Origin: Gammaproteobacteria bacterium | GTDB taxonomy: Bacteria; Pseudomonadota; Gammaproteobacteria; Xanthomonadales; Wenzhouxiangellaceae | NCBI GenBank assembly: GCA_021772975.1 | Contig: JAJFKY010000016.1 | Coordinates: forward strand, 372,001 to 436,000 | Direction: 5' to 3' | Length of the DNA stretch: 64,000 nt | Shown here: positions 16,867 through 26,312 of the stretch, in pieces | Layout of the letters: every line of letters begins with the position of its first letter | Position numbering within the stretch: the first letter of the stretch is position 1 | The notes under the pieces: generated by a model | Databases searched by the model: none | Told to the model about the DNA's origin: nothing | The model's input: only the letters and a program-made list of their open reading frames with translations | Position numbers and translations under genes: made by a program

Positions 16867-19044
16867 ATGCGTCTGCTGTTAGCTTGTTGGTTATGCGTGT
16901 TATTGGCTGCCTGTCAGTCCTCCCAGGATGAGACAACAGCGGCAGATAGCTCTGTTGGACAACCGGTCGCTGTGGATGCCGCTGAGGCCATAACCTATCC
17001 GGAGACCAAAACCGTGGCGGTAGTCGATAATTATCATGGTACCGAAGTCGCTGATCCTTATCGCTGGCTGGAAGACGATGTGCGCGAATCATCCGAAGTA
17101 GCCGTCTGGGTTGCGGCACAGAATGAGGTAACCGATGCTTATCTGGACAGCCTGCCGGGCCGGGCAGCCATTCATCAGCGGCTGACTGAGTTGTGGAATT
17201 ATGAACGCTACAGCGTGCCTTTCAGTGCCGGCGGGCGGGTTTTTTACACCCGCAACGATGGCCTGCAAAACCAGTCCGTATTGTATGTACAGGATGATCC
17301 CGACAGCGCTGCGCGGGTTCTGATTGATCCCAATAGCTGGTCGCAGGACGGTACCGTGGCGCTGAGTGAAACCGTGCCCAGTCCTGATGGCCGCTGGCTG
17401 GCTTATGGAGTCCAGGATGGCGGCTCTGACTGGCGTACCTGGAAAATCATGGATATCGACAGTGGCCAATTGCTGGCCGATGAATTGAGCTGGTTGAAAT
17501 TCACCTCGGCGAGCTGGGCCAAAGACAACTCGGGCTTTTATTACAGCCGCTATCCGGCGCCGCGGACGGGCCAGGAACTGCAGAGCCTGAACCTTAATCA
17601 GCGCGTGTATTTCCATCAGCTCGGCACAGCCCAGGATCAGGATATGCTGGTGCATGCTACGCCGGATCATCCGGACTGGGGGCACTTCAGCGAAGTGACC
17701 GAGGACGGCCGTTATCTGGTGATCACCACCTGGGTTGGGACCGACAGCCGTTACCGGATCACGATCAAAGACCTGCAGCAGGACACCAGCATCGCGTTGA
17801 TCGATAGTTTCGATTATGACTACAGCTTTATTACCAATCAGGACAGCCTGCTGTATTTTCGGACCAATAACGACGCGCCGAAAAACCGTGTGGTCGCCAT
17901 CGATCTGAAGCAGCCGGAGCCGGCTGCCTGGCAGGAGGTTATACCCGAGTCTGAGCATGTATTGACCAGTATCGATTTTGTCGGTGGCCGGTTTATTGCC
18001 GAATATCTGGAAGATGCGAAATCAGCCATCCGCCTGTTTGCCGTGGATGGCGCGCCGGCCGGCGGTGTGACCTTGCCCGGGATCGGCAATGCCACTGGTT
18101 TCACGGGTGATGCCGCTGACACGGAAACGTATTTCAGCTTTTCCAGCTTTGATACGCCACCCAGTATTTACCGTTATCAGGTAGCCAGTGGCGAACGCAG
18201 CCTGTTCAAACAGGCACAGGTTGACTTTGATCCGGATGATTACGTGGTCAAGCAGGTTTTTTACCGCTCCAAGGATGGCACCCGGGTACCGATGTTTATT
18301 GCTCACCGGCAGGGTCTGGAACTTAACGGCCGACAGCCCACTTTGCTGTACGGCTACGGTGGCTTTGATATTGCTTTGACACCCAATTACTCAACCCGCT
18401 GGCTGGCCTGGATGGAAATGGGTGGAGTATTTGCTTTGGCCAATTTGCGCGGCGGTGGTGAATATGGCCGTGACTGGCATCAGGCTGGTACCAAACTGCA
18501 GAAACAGAATGTATTTGATGATTTTATCGCCGCGGCTGAATACCTGATCGATAATCAGTACACCAATTCCGACAAGCTGGCGGTGATGGGTGGCTCTAAC
18601 GGCGGCCTGCTGGTCGGCGCCTTGGTCAATCAGCGGCCGGAGCTGTTTGCGGCAGCGCTGCCCATGGTGGGCGTTATGGATATGCTGCGCTTCCATCAGT
18701 TTACCGCAGGCAGGTTCTGGACCGATGACTATGGTTCCGCGGATAATCCCGAGGAGTTCGCCGCGCTATACGCCTATTCGCCCTACCACAATCTACAGGA
18801 TGGCGTGGACTATCCGGCAACGCTGGTAACCACCGCCGACCGGGACGACCGGGTGGTGCCCGGGCACAGCTTTAAATATGCCGCCCGGCTACAGCAGGCG
18901 CACGCCGGCGATGCGCCGGTGATGATCCGCATTGAAACCCGTGCCGGTCATGGCGGCGGCACCGCTACCACCAAAGCCATTGAGTTGCTGGCGGATCAAT
19001 ATGTATTCCTGGCAGCCAATCTGGGCATCAATTTAGCCGAGTAG
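16867..19044 (+). CDS. prolyl oligopeptidase family (S9A) lipoprotein
   Basis: 725 residues with a lipobox (VLLAAC), so it is likely anchored in the periplasm or outer membrane. The N-terminal region, TVAVVDNYHGTEVADPYRWL, and the seven-bladed propeller are typical of the family. The catalytic triad is present: Ser577 in GGSNGG, Asp in DRDDRVVPGHS (about 660) and His695 in RAGHGGG. These enzymes cut short proline-containing peptides after Pro. Length fits the family. It has its own upstream spacer with a terminator and stands alone. Confidence 0.93.
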   Translation: MRLLLACWLCVLLAACQSSQDETTAADSSVGQPVAVDAAEAITYPETKTVAVVDNYHGTEVADPYRWLEDDVRESSEVAVWVAAQNEVTDAYLDSLPGRAAIHQRLTELWNYERYSVPFSAGGRVFYTRNDGLQNQSVLYVQDDPDSAARVLIDPNSWSQDGTVALSETVPSPDGRWLAYGVQDGGSDWRTWKIMDIDSGQLLADELSWLKFTSASWAKDNSGFYYSRYPAPRTGQELQSLNLNQRVYFHQLGTAQDQDMLVHATPDHPDWGHFSEVTEDGRYLVITTWVGTDSRYRITIKDLQQDTSIALIDSFDYDYSFITNQDSLLYFRTNNDAPKNRVVAIDLKQPEPAAWQEVIPESEHVLTSIDFVGGRFIAEYLEDAKSAIRLFAVDGAPAGGVTLPGIGNATGFTGDAADTETYFSFSSFDTPPSIYRYQVASGERSLFKQAQVDFDPDDYVVKQVFYRSKDGTRVPMFIAHRQGLELNGRQPTLLYGYGGFDIALTPNYSTRWLAWMEMGGVFALANLRGGGEYGRDWHQAGTKLQKQNVFDDFIAAAEYLIDNQYTNSDKLAVMGGSNGGLLVGALVNQRPELFAAALPMVGVMDMLRFHQFTAGRFWTDDYGSADNPEEFAALYAYSPYHNLQDGVDYPATLVTTADRDDRVVPGHSFKYAARLQQAHAGDAPVMIRIETRAGHGGGTATTKAIELLADQYVFLAANLGINLAE

Positions 19045-19175
19045 CTGACCGAGTAACTGGTCTGTCAGGCAACGGTGTTGTCAGGGCCTTTATCCCGGTT
19101 ACCGGGGCAAAAGCGACTGGCTTTTGCAGCCGGGCGCCCATAGATTGGATGGCAGGATGAGATCAGGAGATTGGG

Positions 19176-20000
19176 ATGCACAACGTCGATGTACATGGAG
19201 CCAGCATACCGGCGCTGGGTTTTGGCACCTTTGAACTGGACAATCCGGATGCGCGCCGGATGGTCAAAGCGGCGCTGGATATCGGCTACCGGCACATCGA
19301 TACCGCGCAGATTTACAAAAATGAACAGGCGGTGGGGCAGGGGATCGCCGACAGCGGCGTGCCCCGGGACGATATCTTTTTAACCACCAAAGTCTGGATC
19401 AATCGTTTCAACCAGGCCGAGCTGGCCGCCTCCGTGTTCGCCAGCCTGCAGCGTCTGGGCACCGATTATGTGGATTTGCTGTTACTGCACTGGCCGAACC
19501 CCAGAGTGCCGCTGGCGGAAACCATCGCGGCGATCAACCAGGTGCAGCGCGATGGTCTGGCCAGGCATATCGGCATCAGCAACTTTACCACCGGGTTGAT
19601 CAGCGAGGCGGTGCGGTTAAGTGAAGTGCCATTGGTGACCAATCAGGTCGAATACCATCCGTTATTGAATCAGGACAAGGTACTGGACTGCCTGCGCGCG
19701 CAGGGCATGTCACTGACCGCTTATTCACCACTGGCTCAGGGCGAGGTATTCAGTGATCCGGTATTGCAGCGCATTGCTCAGTCGCATGACAAGCATGCCG
19801 GCCAGGTGGCATTGCGGTGGCTGGTCCAGCAGGACGGCGTGATCGCTATTCCGCGCACCAGCAATGCGGAGCACGCGCAGGCCAATTTCGAGGTTTTTGA
19901 TTTTGAACTGTCCGCTGACGACATGCAGGCGATCAATCAGCTTACCCGGCAGAACCGGCGCACCATTAATCCGGACGGTCTGGCGCCTGACTGGGATTAG
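19176..20000 (+). CDS. aldo/keto reductase, 2,5-diketogluconate reductase type
   Basis: 274 residues; AGGAG lies 8 bases before the ATG. The family signatures are clear: LGFGTFELDNPDARRMVKAA, then GYRHIDTAQIYKNEQAVGQG with catalytic Asp and Tyr, LTTKVW with catalytic Lys, LLLLHWPNP with His, and AIPRTSNAEHAQANFEVFDF for NADPH binding. It reduces carbonyl compounds using NADPH in the cytoplasm; the natural substrate is not determinable. No operon partner; the gene ends before a repeat-bearing spacer. Confidence 0.92.
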   Translation: MHNVDVHGASIPALGFGTFELDNPDARRMVKAALDIGYRHIDTAQIYKNEQAVGQGIADSGVPRDDIFLTTKVWINRFNQAELAASVFASLQRLGTDYVDLLLLHWPNPRVPLAETIAAINQVQRDGLARHIGISNFTTGLISEAVRLSEVPLVTNQVEYHPLLNQDKVLDCLRAQGMSLTAYSPLAQGEVFSDPVLQRIAQSHDKHAGQVALRWLVQQDGVIAIPRTSNAEHAQANFEVFDFELSADDMQAINQLTRQNRRTINPDGLAPDWD

Positions 20001-20044
20001 CCCGGCTAAATTAACTTTATTCTGAATGAAGCGCCAACAAAAAT

Positions 20045-20125
20045 TGTCATTACGCAGTGAAGAATCTCTACGGTTGGAAATCGGTGGGTAGCTTGAGGAT
20101 ATCCTTCGCTGGCGCTCAGGATGAC
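20045..20125. repeat. short inverted-repeat element, REP/MITE-like
   Basis: The segment starts with TGTCATTACGCAGTGAAGA and ends with CTTCGCTGGCGCTCAGGATGAC, whose reverse complement begins GTCATCCTGAGCGCCAGCGA. The two ends are thus imperfect inverted copies (GTCAT...GCAGTGAAGRAT against GTCAT...CAGCGAAGGAT). Similar dispersed elements occur in many bacterial intergenic regions. No coding potential. Confidence 0.5.
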
Positions 20126-20170
20126 GGGGATGTTTGGGGCTTGGAGGGTGGTGGAGCGAACAGAATGGCT

Positions 20171-20221
20171 TGTCATTCTCAATCCAGTGAAGAATCTTTC
20201 CAGAATTGGAATCGGTGGATA
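20171..20221. repeat. second copy of the 20045 repeat left end
   Basis: TGTCATTCTCAATCCAGTGA is followed by AGAATCTTTC and then GGAATCGGTGGATAG. It is an imperfect direct copy of 20045-20090, sharing TGTCATT, CAGTGAAGAATCT and GGAAATCGGTGG/GGAATCGGTGG. The copies are 126 bp apart. Confidence 0.55.
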
Positions 20222-20244
20222 GGCGTAGGCGGGTGCTTCGCCGG

Positions 20245-20268
20245 AGCCCCATGCCCGGGCATGGGGCT
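20245..20268. terminator. 24-bp perfect palindrome between convergent genes
   Basis: AGCCCCATGCCC (20245-20256) is followed directly by its exact reverse complement (20257-20268). It lies between the aldo/keto reductase (+) and the VOC gene (-), where a bidirectional terminator is expected, but neither side has a T-run. It could also be part of the neighbouring repeat family. Confidence 0.4.
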
Positions 20269-20285
20269 GGCAATCAACCGGCTGG

Positions 20286-20663
20286 TTACATAGGCCCCGT
20301 CATCACATAGGCATTGAGTTTATTGCCGTCCGGATCACGAAAATAACCGGCATAAAAACTATCGCCACGTGGACCGGCCGGTCCTTCGCAGCTGGCGCCC
20401 AGTTCGATGGCTTTGTTGTAGACACTATCCACCTGGTCGGTGGACTCGCATTCCAGCGCTACCATCACGCCGTTGCCTACGCAGGCGGGCTGGCCGTCAA
20501 ATGGTTGGGTCAAGCCCAGACCGCCCTTGCCGCTGGGGCCCGCCCAGGCAATAAAGGTTTCCATTTCCATAAACCGCTTACCGCCCAGCTCGGCCAGCAA
20601 TTTGTCATAAAAATCAGCAGCGCGGGCCAGGTCGTTGGTGCCTAGGGTGACGTATCCGATCAT
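20286..20663 (-). CDS. VOC-superfamily (glyoxalase/bleomycin-resistance-like) protein
   Basis: 125 residues. Opens MIGYVTLGTNDLARAADFYDKLL and ends FYAGYFRDPDGNKLNAYVM, the two signatures of the VOC fold (strand-helix at the start, RDPDGN near the end). An AGAAAGACC site precedes the start. Such small single-domain proteins include glyoxalase-like enzymes, dioxygenase relatives and antibiotic-binding proteins; no specific substrate can be inferred. It is monocistronic and converges on the aldo/keto reductase gene. Confidence 0.87.
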   Translation of the reverse strand: MIGYVTLGTNDLARAADFYDKLLAELGGKRFMEMETFIAWAGPSGKGGLGLTQPFDGQPACVGNGVMVALECESTDQVDSVYNKAIELGASCEGPAGPRGDSFYAGYFRDPDGNKLNAYVMTGPM

Positions 20664-21046
20664 TGGTCTTTCTCCATATATCTGGTGTGGTTATCAATAG
20701 CATGATGAGCAGTTGATCAGAATAACGTAAAACCCGGTTATGCGGCAGCGCTCTACCATCAGCTCCTGAGGGAGGTCAAAGTTGGGGGCGGGGGGGAATG
20801 ACTCAGGCAGTCTCTGATTGAATCTGTCCCGTTGGTGACCGTCGCCAGCCAGTTTATGAGCAGAATAGCGCGTAAACAGTCTTGACCTCGGCAGCAATAG
20901 ATCTCTGCTGTGCCGACGGAGAGTATTGATCCAATCCAGCAGTGGGCTTGATTGTTTAGCACGTTGCGCCCAGATATTGGACTAGCAGAATAACGCCAGT
21001 GCAGCCGATTGCGGCGGATGGCTGGTCAACTGCCGGGGTAATCCGT
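20664..21046. other. intergenic spacer upstream of the rimP leader
   Basis: About 380 bp without a credible gene. The minus strand around 20733-20775 has a tRNA-like D-arm (CTGATGGTAGAGCGC) but no T-arm or acceptor stem. A G-run (GGGGGCGGGGGGG) lies at about 20784-20796. The promoter for the VOC gene should lie at the left edge; I cannot point to it. Confidence 0.4.
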
Positions 21047-21052
21047 TACAAT
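21023..21052 (+). promoter_or_regulatory. putative sigma-70 promoter of the rimP-nusA-infB operon
   Basis: TACAAT at 21047-21052 as -10, with a weak -35, TGGTCA at 21023-21028, 18 bp apart. It is the only good -10 between the VOC gene and the leader terminator. Confidence 0.4.
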
Positions 21053-21058
21053 GGCGGG

Positions 21059-21173
21059 ATAATTGTAGTGTGCAGCAGTTGATTGCAAGCACGGCTAATT
21101 CCGATTAGCTACAGCCTGCGCACTGCTGGTGGCTCAAACGGACACTTTAAAGGCCCCAGATTGGGGCCTTTTT
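21059..21173 (+). ncRNA. structured leader RNA with terminator, upstream of rimP
   Basis: The predicted transcript has CAGCAGT (21073-21079) pairing with ACTGCTG (21122-21128), an internal hairpin GCTAAT-TCCG-ATTAGC (21094-21109) and then an intrinsic terminator: AAAGGCCCC (21149-21157), loop AGATT, GGGGCCTTT (21163-21171) with T5. A terminator inside the leader, 34 bp before the rimP start, implies attenuation or a separate small RNA. Leaders with premature terminators have been reported before rimP in other gammaproteobacteria; homology to those is not tested here. No tRNA (metY lies at this place in E. coli) can be folded from it. Confidence 0.5.
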
Positions 21174-21206
21174 CATTGTCAGATCAGATTTCAGGTTGGA
21201 ACGCGT

Positions 21207-21716
21207 ATGGCCAATTTGTCTGCTATCGATGCGCTGTTACGCCCGCTGATAGCCGCCCTGGGTTATGAATTGCTGGGGTTGGAGCTGGACGGACATGCCC
21301 GGCATGGCACTTTGCGGCTGTACATCGATCAGCCGGGTTTCAGTGGCGAAATCCAGTTAAAGGATTGCCAGCGGGTCAGCCGGGAAGTGGCGGCATTGCT
21401 GGATGTAGAAGATCCGATACCGGGTCAGTACAACCTGGAAGTGTCTTCTCCGGGAGTAGACCGGCCATTGTTCAGTGCTGAGCAGTTTGCCGCCTTCACC
21501 GGCGAACAGGCACAGGTAAAATTATTCGGGCCGATTGATGGTCACCGGAAACTGAAAGGAGAGATCACGGCTGTCAGCGGCGATACCATCACGCTGCACT
21601 GTGATGGAAAAGATATCGACATCGGCATGGCGGACATACGCACCGCCAAACTGGTGCCGGATTATGCAGCGCTGCTGGCCGCTGACCTGAATAAGGATCA
21701 ACGGCAGCAGAGTTAA
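21207..21716 (+). CDS. rimP: ribosome maturation factor RimP
   Basis: 169 residues from the ATG at 21207. The frame is open from 21129 but that stretch contains the leader terminator, and MANLSAIDALLRPLIAALGYELLGLE is the normal RimP start. Conserved segments: LRLYIDQPGF, LKDCQRVSREVAALLDVEDPIPGQYNLEVSSPGVDRPL (read in order), then the C-terminal SH3-like domain. RimP binds the 30S subunit and aids its late assembly. First gene of the nusA-infB operon, with a 26-bp gap to nusA. Confidence 0.96.
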   Translation: MANLSAIDALLRPLIAALGYELLGLELDGHARHGTLRLYIDQPGFSGEIQLKDCQRVSREVAALLDVEDPIPGQYNLEVSSPGVDRPLFSAEQFAAFTGEQAQVKLFGPIDGHRKLKGEITAVSGDTITLHCDGKDIDIGMADIRTAKLVPDYAALLAADLNKDQRQQS

Positions 21717-21742
21717 TGAACCTACGCACTCTGAGGTAGAGG

Positions 21743-23239
21743 ATGGCGAAAGAAATTTTACTGGTGGCCGAAGCGGTCGCCAATGAAAAAGGTGTATCCA
21801 AGGAAGTGATCTTCGGTGCGATCGAAGCCGCGCTGGCATCAGCTGCGCGCAAGAAGCACGAACTGGAGATTGATGCGCGGGTATCCATTGACCATAAAAC
21901 TGGTGACTATGAAACGTTCCGGGTCTGGCAGGTGGTGGACGATGACGAGGAAATCGAATTTCCGGATTATCAGATACCGCTGACTGAGGCGCGGCAACAG
22001 GATGCCAGCCTGAATGTCGGCGATACCATCGAAGAACCGATGGAAAACGCTGAATTCGGCCGTATCGCGGCGCAGGCTGCCAAGCAGGTCATCGTTCAGC
22101 GGGTGCGGGACGCTGAACGCGAGCAGGTGTTTGAAGCCTATACCAGCCGCGAAGGTGAGCTGGTCAATGGCATCGTGAAGCGCTTTGAACGCGGCAGTGT
22201 GTATCTTGACCTGGGCGGTAATGCCGAAGCATTTATTCCCAGCCGGCACATGATTCCAGGTGAATCGGTGCGGCCGGGCGACCGCCTGCGCGCGTATCTC
22301 TACGAGGTACGTGCCGAGCAGCGGGGGCCACAATTGTTTGCCAGCCGCACCATGAATGAATTTCTGATCAATCTGTTCACGCTGGAAGTGCCTGAAATCG
22401 GCTCTGAGCTGATTGATATCATGGGTGCCGCCCGCGATCCGGGCCGGCGCGCCAAAATCGCGGTGCGCGCCAATGACAAGCGCACTGATCCTATCGGTGC
22501 CTGTGTGGGCATGCGCGGATCGCGCGTACAGGCGGTCAGTAATGAACTGGCCGGTGAGCGTATCGATATTATTTTATGGGACGATAATCCGGCTCAATAC
22601 GTGATCAATGCCATGGCGCCGGCGGAAGTCAGCTCAATTGTGGTGGACGAAGAAAAGAAGAGCATGGACATCGCGGTGGAAGAGGAAAATCTGTCTCAGG
22701 CGATTGGCCGGGGCGGGCAGAACGTGCGTCTGGCCAGCGGTCTGGCCGGCTGGCAGCTGAATGTCATGACTCTGGCTGACGCGGAAAACAAAAGTGAAGC
22801 CGAAGCCCGTGAAATCCTGGAGGTGTTTACCACCAAACTGGATGTGGATGAGGAACTGGCCGGTATCCTGGTTCAGGAAGGCTTCAGCAATGTCGAAGAA
22901 GTGGCTTACGTGCCGGAAAGCGAGTTGCTGGCGATTGAAGAGTTTGATGAGGACATCGTTTCTGAACTGCGCCGCCGGGCGCGTGATGCACTGCTGACGC
23001 AGATGATCATGCGGGAAGAAGTTCTGGACGAACACAAGCCTGAACAGGACATGCTGGAACTGGACGGCATGGACGAATCACTGGCTTACCGGTTGGCGGA
23101 AAAAGGCATCCGCAGCCGCGACGATCTGGCTGATTGTGCGGTCGATGAACTGGAGGAGATTCCGGAATTGGATGCCGAGCAGGCGGCCAAACTGATTATG
23201 GCGGCACGCGCCCACTGGTTTGCGGAGGACGCTACCTAA
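21743..23239 (+). CDS. nusA: transcription termination/antitermination protein NusA
   Basis: 498 residues, standard proteobacterial length. Order of domains: N-terminal RNA-polymerase-binding domain (1-130), S1 domain (GELVNGIVKRFERGSVYLDLG), KH1 and KH2 (DPIGACVGMRGSRVQAV and QAIGRGGQNVRLAS) and two C-terminal acidic repeats (LDVDEELAGILVQEGF and MDESLAYRLAEKGI) that contact the alpha subunit or N protein in E. coli. It controls pausing, termination and rRNA antitermination. GAGG lies just before the start. Confidence 0.98.
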   Translation: MAKEILLVAEAVANEKGVSKEVIFGAIEAALASAARKKHELEIDARVSIDHKTGDYETFRVWQVVDDDEEIEFPDYQIPLTEARQQDASLNVGDTIEEPMENAEFGRIAAQAAKQVIVQRVRDAEREQVFEAYTSREGELVNGIVKRFERGSVYLDLGGNAEAFIPSRHMIPGESVRPGDRLRAYLYEVRAEQRGPQLFASRTMNEFLINLFTLEVPEIGSELIDIMGAARDPGRRAKIAVRANDKRTDPIGACVGMRGSRVQAVSNELAGERIDIILWDDNPAQYVINAMAPAEVSSIVVDEEKKSMDIAVEEENLSQAIGRGGQNVRLASGLAGWQLNVMTLADAENKSEAEAREILEVFTTKLDVDEELAGILVQEGFSNVEEVAYVPESELLAIEEFDEDIVSELRRRARDALLTQMIMREEVLDEHKPEQDMLELDGMDESLAYRLAEKGIRSRDDLADCAVDELEEIPELDAEQAAKLIMAARAHWFAEDAT

Positions 23240-23308
23240 GCGTTGTCAACGATCCCTTGATCAACAACTGTTAAACAGCGCATCAGCAATACCAAGGTAA
23301 CAACAGCA

Positions 23309-25891
23309 ATGTCATCACAAGTAACTGTAAAACAACTGGCCGAAGTGCTGGCCGTACCCATCGATAAACTGCTCAGTCAGTTTAAGGATGCCGGTGTGGA
23401 TATCACCGATCCGGATGCGACTGTCTCCAACGAAAACAAAAAGACCCTGCTGGCGCATCTGCGTGTCAGTCATGGCAAGCAGGAAGCCACCGCCAGCCCG
23501 CCCAAGCGGGTAACGCTCAAACGCCGGACTGTATCGGAAATTACCGTGCCGGGTGGTGGCCGCGTGGGTGGCCGCTCCGCGCCGCCGAAAACCGTCAACG
23601 TCGAGGTGCGCCGCAAGCGCACCTATATCAAGCGCGGTGCCGAAACCGAAGGCTCGCTGGACCCGGAGCGCGAAGCGGCCAAAAAAGCGCTGGAAGAAAT
23701 TCGTCTGCAGCGTGAAGCCGAAGAAAAAGCCCGTCAGGAACAGGCCGAGCAGCTGCGCAAAGAAGCGGAAGAACGCGAGCGCGAAAAGGCCCAGGCCAAT
23801 GCCGAGCAGCAGGCGGAACTGGATGCTAAGCGCGAAGCCGAAGAACAGGTCCGCCGCGAAGCCGAAGCCAAAGAGCAGGAAGAAGCCCGGCTGCGGAAGG
23901 AAGAAGAAGCTGAACGCCAGCGCGCGGCGGCGCGTATCGAATTGCAGCGGGAAGAGAAAAAACGCCGTGAAAACACCAACCGCGGCGGCCGCGATACCCG
24001 TTATGGACGTGCCGAGCTGCATGTCACCGCGGGCAGCGGGCGGCGCAAAAAAACCCGTCCCAAACGCCGTTCTGAGTTATCGGTGGGCAATGAGCACGGC
24101 TTCCAGAAACCGGCCGCACCAGTCAAGCGGGAATTGCAGATACCCGAAACCGTTACGGTAGCCGAACTGGCTAAACTGATGGCCGTCAAGAGCGGTGATC
24201 TGATCAAAGTCATGATGAAGATGGGCATGATGGTGACTATCAATCAGCCGCTGGATCAGGAAACCGCGATGCTGGTGTCGGAAGAAATGGGTCATGCCGC
24301 AGTAGCCGCGGTCGAAAAAGACATCGAAGCAGAACTGGTGGCCGAACATATCGAGGATGAGGGTGAGGGCGAAATCCGCCCGCCGGTGGTAACCATCATG
24401 GGCCATGTAGATCATGGCAAAACCTCATTGCTCGATCACATCCGTGAAACCAAGGTGGCTGACGGCGAAGCCGGAGGCATTACCCAGCATATCGGCGCTT
24501 ACCACGTCAAAACCGAGCGCGGTGGAATCACCTTCCTGGATACACCCGGGCATGCGGCCTTTACCGCCATGCGCGCACGCGGCGCACAGGTTACCGATAT
24601 CGTCATTCTGGTAGTGGCTGCGGATGACGGCGTGATGCCGCAAACCAAAGAAGCCATCCAGCACGCCCGCGCGGCCAAGGTGCCACTGATTGTGGCGGTC
24701 AACAAGATCGACAAGGACAATGCTGATCTGGAGCGGGTCAAGAACGAATTAAGCAAGGAAGAGGTGATCCCTGAAGAATGGGGTGGTCAAGAGATTTTCG
24801 TCAATGTCTCGGCCAAAACCGGCGAAGGCATTGACACGCTACTGGAAGCCATCAGTCTGCAGGCTGAAGTTATGGAGTTGCGTGCTCAGGCAGATCGCAG
24901 GGCACGCGGTGTAGTGGTTGAGTCAAGGCTGGACAAAGGCCGTGGCCCGGTAGCCACACTGTTGATTCAGGATGGCACGCTCAAGAAGGGTGAAATGGTG
25001 CTGGCCGGCGAAGAATACGGCCGCGCGCGCTCGATGCTCAACGAACTCGCTGAAACGGTTACTGAAGTGGGCCCGTCCTTCCCGGTGGAAGTGATTGGCC
25101 TGTCGGGTGTGCCCAATGCCGGTGACGAAGTGCTGGTGGTTGCCAATGAGCGCAAAGCCAAGGATGCGGCCTCTCAGCGTCAGGCCAAAAGCCGTGAAGG
25201 CCGGCTGGCGCATCAGCAGGCCGCCAAACTCCAGAACCTGTTTGATCAGATGGGCCAGGAAAGCGAACAGCAGACGGTCAACCTGGTCATCAAGGCGGAC
25301 GTGCAGGGCAGTGTGGAAGCACTGCGTGATGCGTTGACCCGGCTATCCAATGATCAGATTGTGGTCAACGTAGTGGTCAGTGGGGTGGGCGGCATTACTG
25401 AATCAGATGCTTCCCTGGCGCAGGCGTCGAATGCCATTGTGATTGGCTTTAACGTTCGCGCGGATGCCACGGCGCGCAAGATTATCAAGGAAAATGATCT
25501 GGATCTGCACTATTACAGCGTCATCTATGATGCGATTGATCAGGTCAAAGCAGCGATTACCGGTATGCTGGGCACTGAAATCAAGGAGCAGATTGTCGGT
25601 CTGGCCGAGGTCAAGGACGTATTCCGCAGCGCCAAACTGGGCGCGATCGCCGGTTGTCTGGTGGTTGAGGGCATCGTCAAACGTCAGAATCCGATCCGGG
25701 TGCTGCGTGATAACGTGGTGATTTTTGAAGGTGAACTGGAATCGCTGCGGCGCTTCAAGGATGACGTCAAGGAAGTGACTTCCGGTACTGAATGCGGTAT
25801 CGGCGTGAAACAATACAATGATGTGCGTCCAGGTGATCAGATCGAATGTTTCGAGCGTATCGAAGTCGCCCGTACATTGGATGAGAACTGA
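23309..25891 (+). CDS. infB: translation initiation factor IF-2
   Basis: 860 residues. Two IF2N-type domains (start, and [20 protein letters not shown]) flank a charged Glu/Arg/Lys-rich coiled linker (about 110-230). The GTPase core begins with [19 protein letters not shown] near residue 360, with DTPGHAAF and NKIDKDNAD as G3 and G4. The C-terminal C1/C2 domains bind initiator tRNA. Alternative internal starts, known for E. coli IF2, cannot be judged here. Lies 69 bp after nusA and 14 bp before rbfA. Confidence 0.98.
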   Translation: MSSQVTVKQLAEVLAVPIDKLLSQFKDAGVDITDPDATVSNENKKTLLAHLRVSHGKQEATASPPKRVTLKRRTVSEITVPGGGRVGGRSAPPKTVNVEVRRKRTYIKRGAETEGSLDPEREAAKKALEEIRLQREAEEKARQEQAEQLRKEAEEREREKAQANAEQQAELDAKREAEEQVRREAEAKEQEEARLRKEEEAERQRAAARIELQREEKKRRENTNRGGRDTRYGRAELHVTAGSGRRKKTRPKRRSELSVGNEHGFQKPAAPVKRELQIPETVTVAELAKLMAVKSGDLIKVMMKMGMMVTINQPLDQETAMLVSEEMGHAAVAAVEKDIEAELVAEHIEDEGEGEIRPPVVTIMGHVDHGKTSLLDHIRETKVADGEAGGITQHIGAYHVKTERGGITFLDTPGHAAFTAMRARGAQVTDIVILVVAADDGVMPQTKEAIQHARAAKVPLIVAVNKIDKDNADLERVKNELSKEEVIPEEWGGQEIFVNVSAKTGEGIDTLLEAISLQAEVMELRAQADRRARGVVVESRLDKGRGPVATLLIQDGTLKKGEMVLAGEEYGRARSMLNELAETVTEVGPSFPVEVIGLSGVPNAGDEVLVVANERKAKDAASQRQAKSREGRLAHQQAAKLQNLFDQMGQESEQQTVNLVIKADVQGSVEALRDALTRLSNDQIVVNVVVSGVGGITESDASLAQASNAIVIGFNVRADATARKIIKENDLDLHYYSVIYDAIDQVKAAITGMLGTEIKEQIVGLAEVKDVFRSAKLGAIAGCLVVEGIVKRQNPIRVLRDNVVIFEGELESLRRFKDDVKEVTSGTECGIGVKQYNDVRPGDQIECFERIEVARTLDEN

Positions 25892-25905
25892 TCGGAAGCG
25901 GTGCT

Positions 25906-26307
25906 ATGGGTTCCAAACGATCCGGCAGACATAACAGCAATCAGCGTGATTTTGCCCGGCATGATCGTGTTGGCGGCCTGTTACGGCGCGAATTGGGTGT
26001 GCTGATCCAGCGTGAGCTTAATGATCCCGAGATCGGTTTTGTGAGTGTTTCGGACGTGGAGGTCAGCCGTGATCTGGGGGTGGCCAAAGTTTACATTTCG
26101 GTGCTGGAAAATGACAAGGCGGATGCCAGTATCGCGGCCTTGAACCGCAGTGCCGGTTATCTACGCAGTATTCTGGGCCAGCAACTGCGGCTGCGCACCA
26201 TCCCTGAATTGCGTTTTCAACAGGACACCTCGATTGAAACCGGTGAACGCATGGATGCTCTGCTGGCCTCAGTGCGTACTGCCAAACCTGATTCAGAAGA
26301 AGAATAA
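25906..26307 (+). CDS. rbfA: 30S ribosome-binding factor RbfA
   Basis: 133 residues, KH-like fold. The pattern RHDRVGGLLRRELGVLIQRELNDPEIGFVSVSDVEVSRDLGVAKVYIS (read in order) and the C-terminal LRLRTIPELRFQQDTSIETGERMDALL are characteristic. RbfA binds the 16S 5' region during 30S maturation and cold adaptation. It sits 14 bp after infB and 5 bp before truB, as in most gammaproteobacteria. Confidence 0.96.
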   Translation: MGSKRSGRHNSNQRDFARHDRVGGLLRRELGVLIQRELNDPEIGFVSVSDVEVSRDLGVAKVYISVLENDKADASIAALNRSAGYLRSILGQQLRLRTIPELRFQQDTSIETGERMDALLASVRTAKPDSEEE

Positions 26308-26312
26308 TCACG

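Noticed and set aside
20733-20775. tRNA-like segment on the minus strand
   Set aside because: Only a D-arm-like stretch fits. No T-arm with TTCGA and no acceptor stem can be formed.
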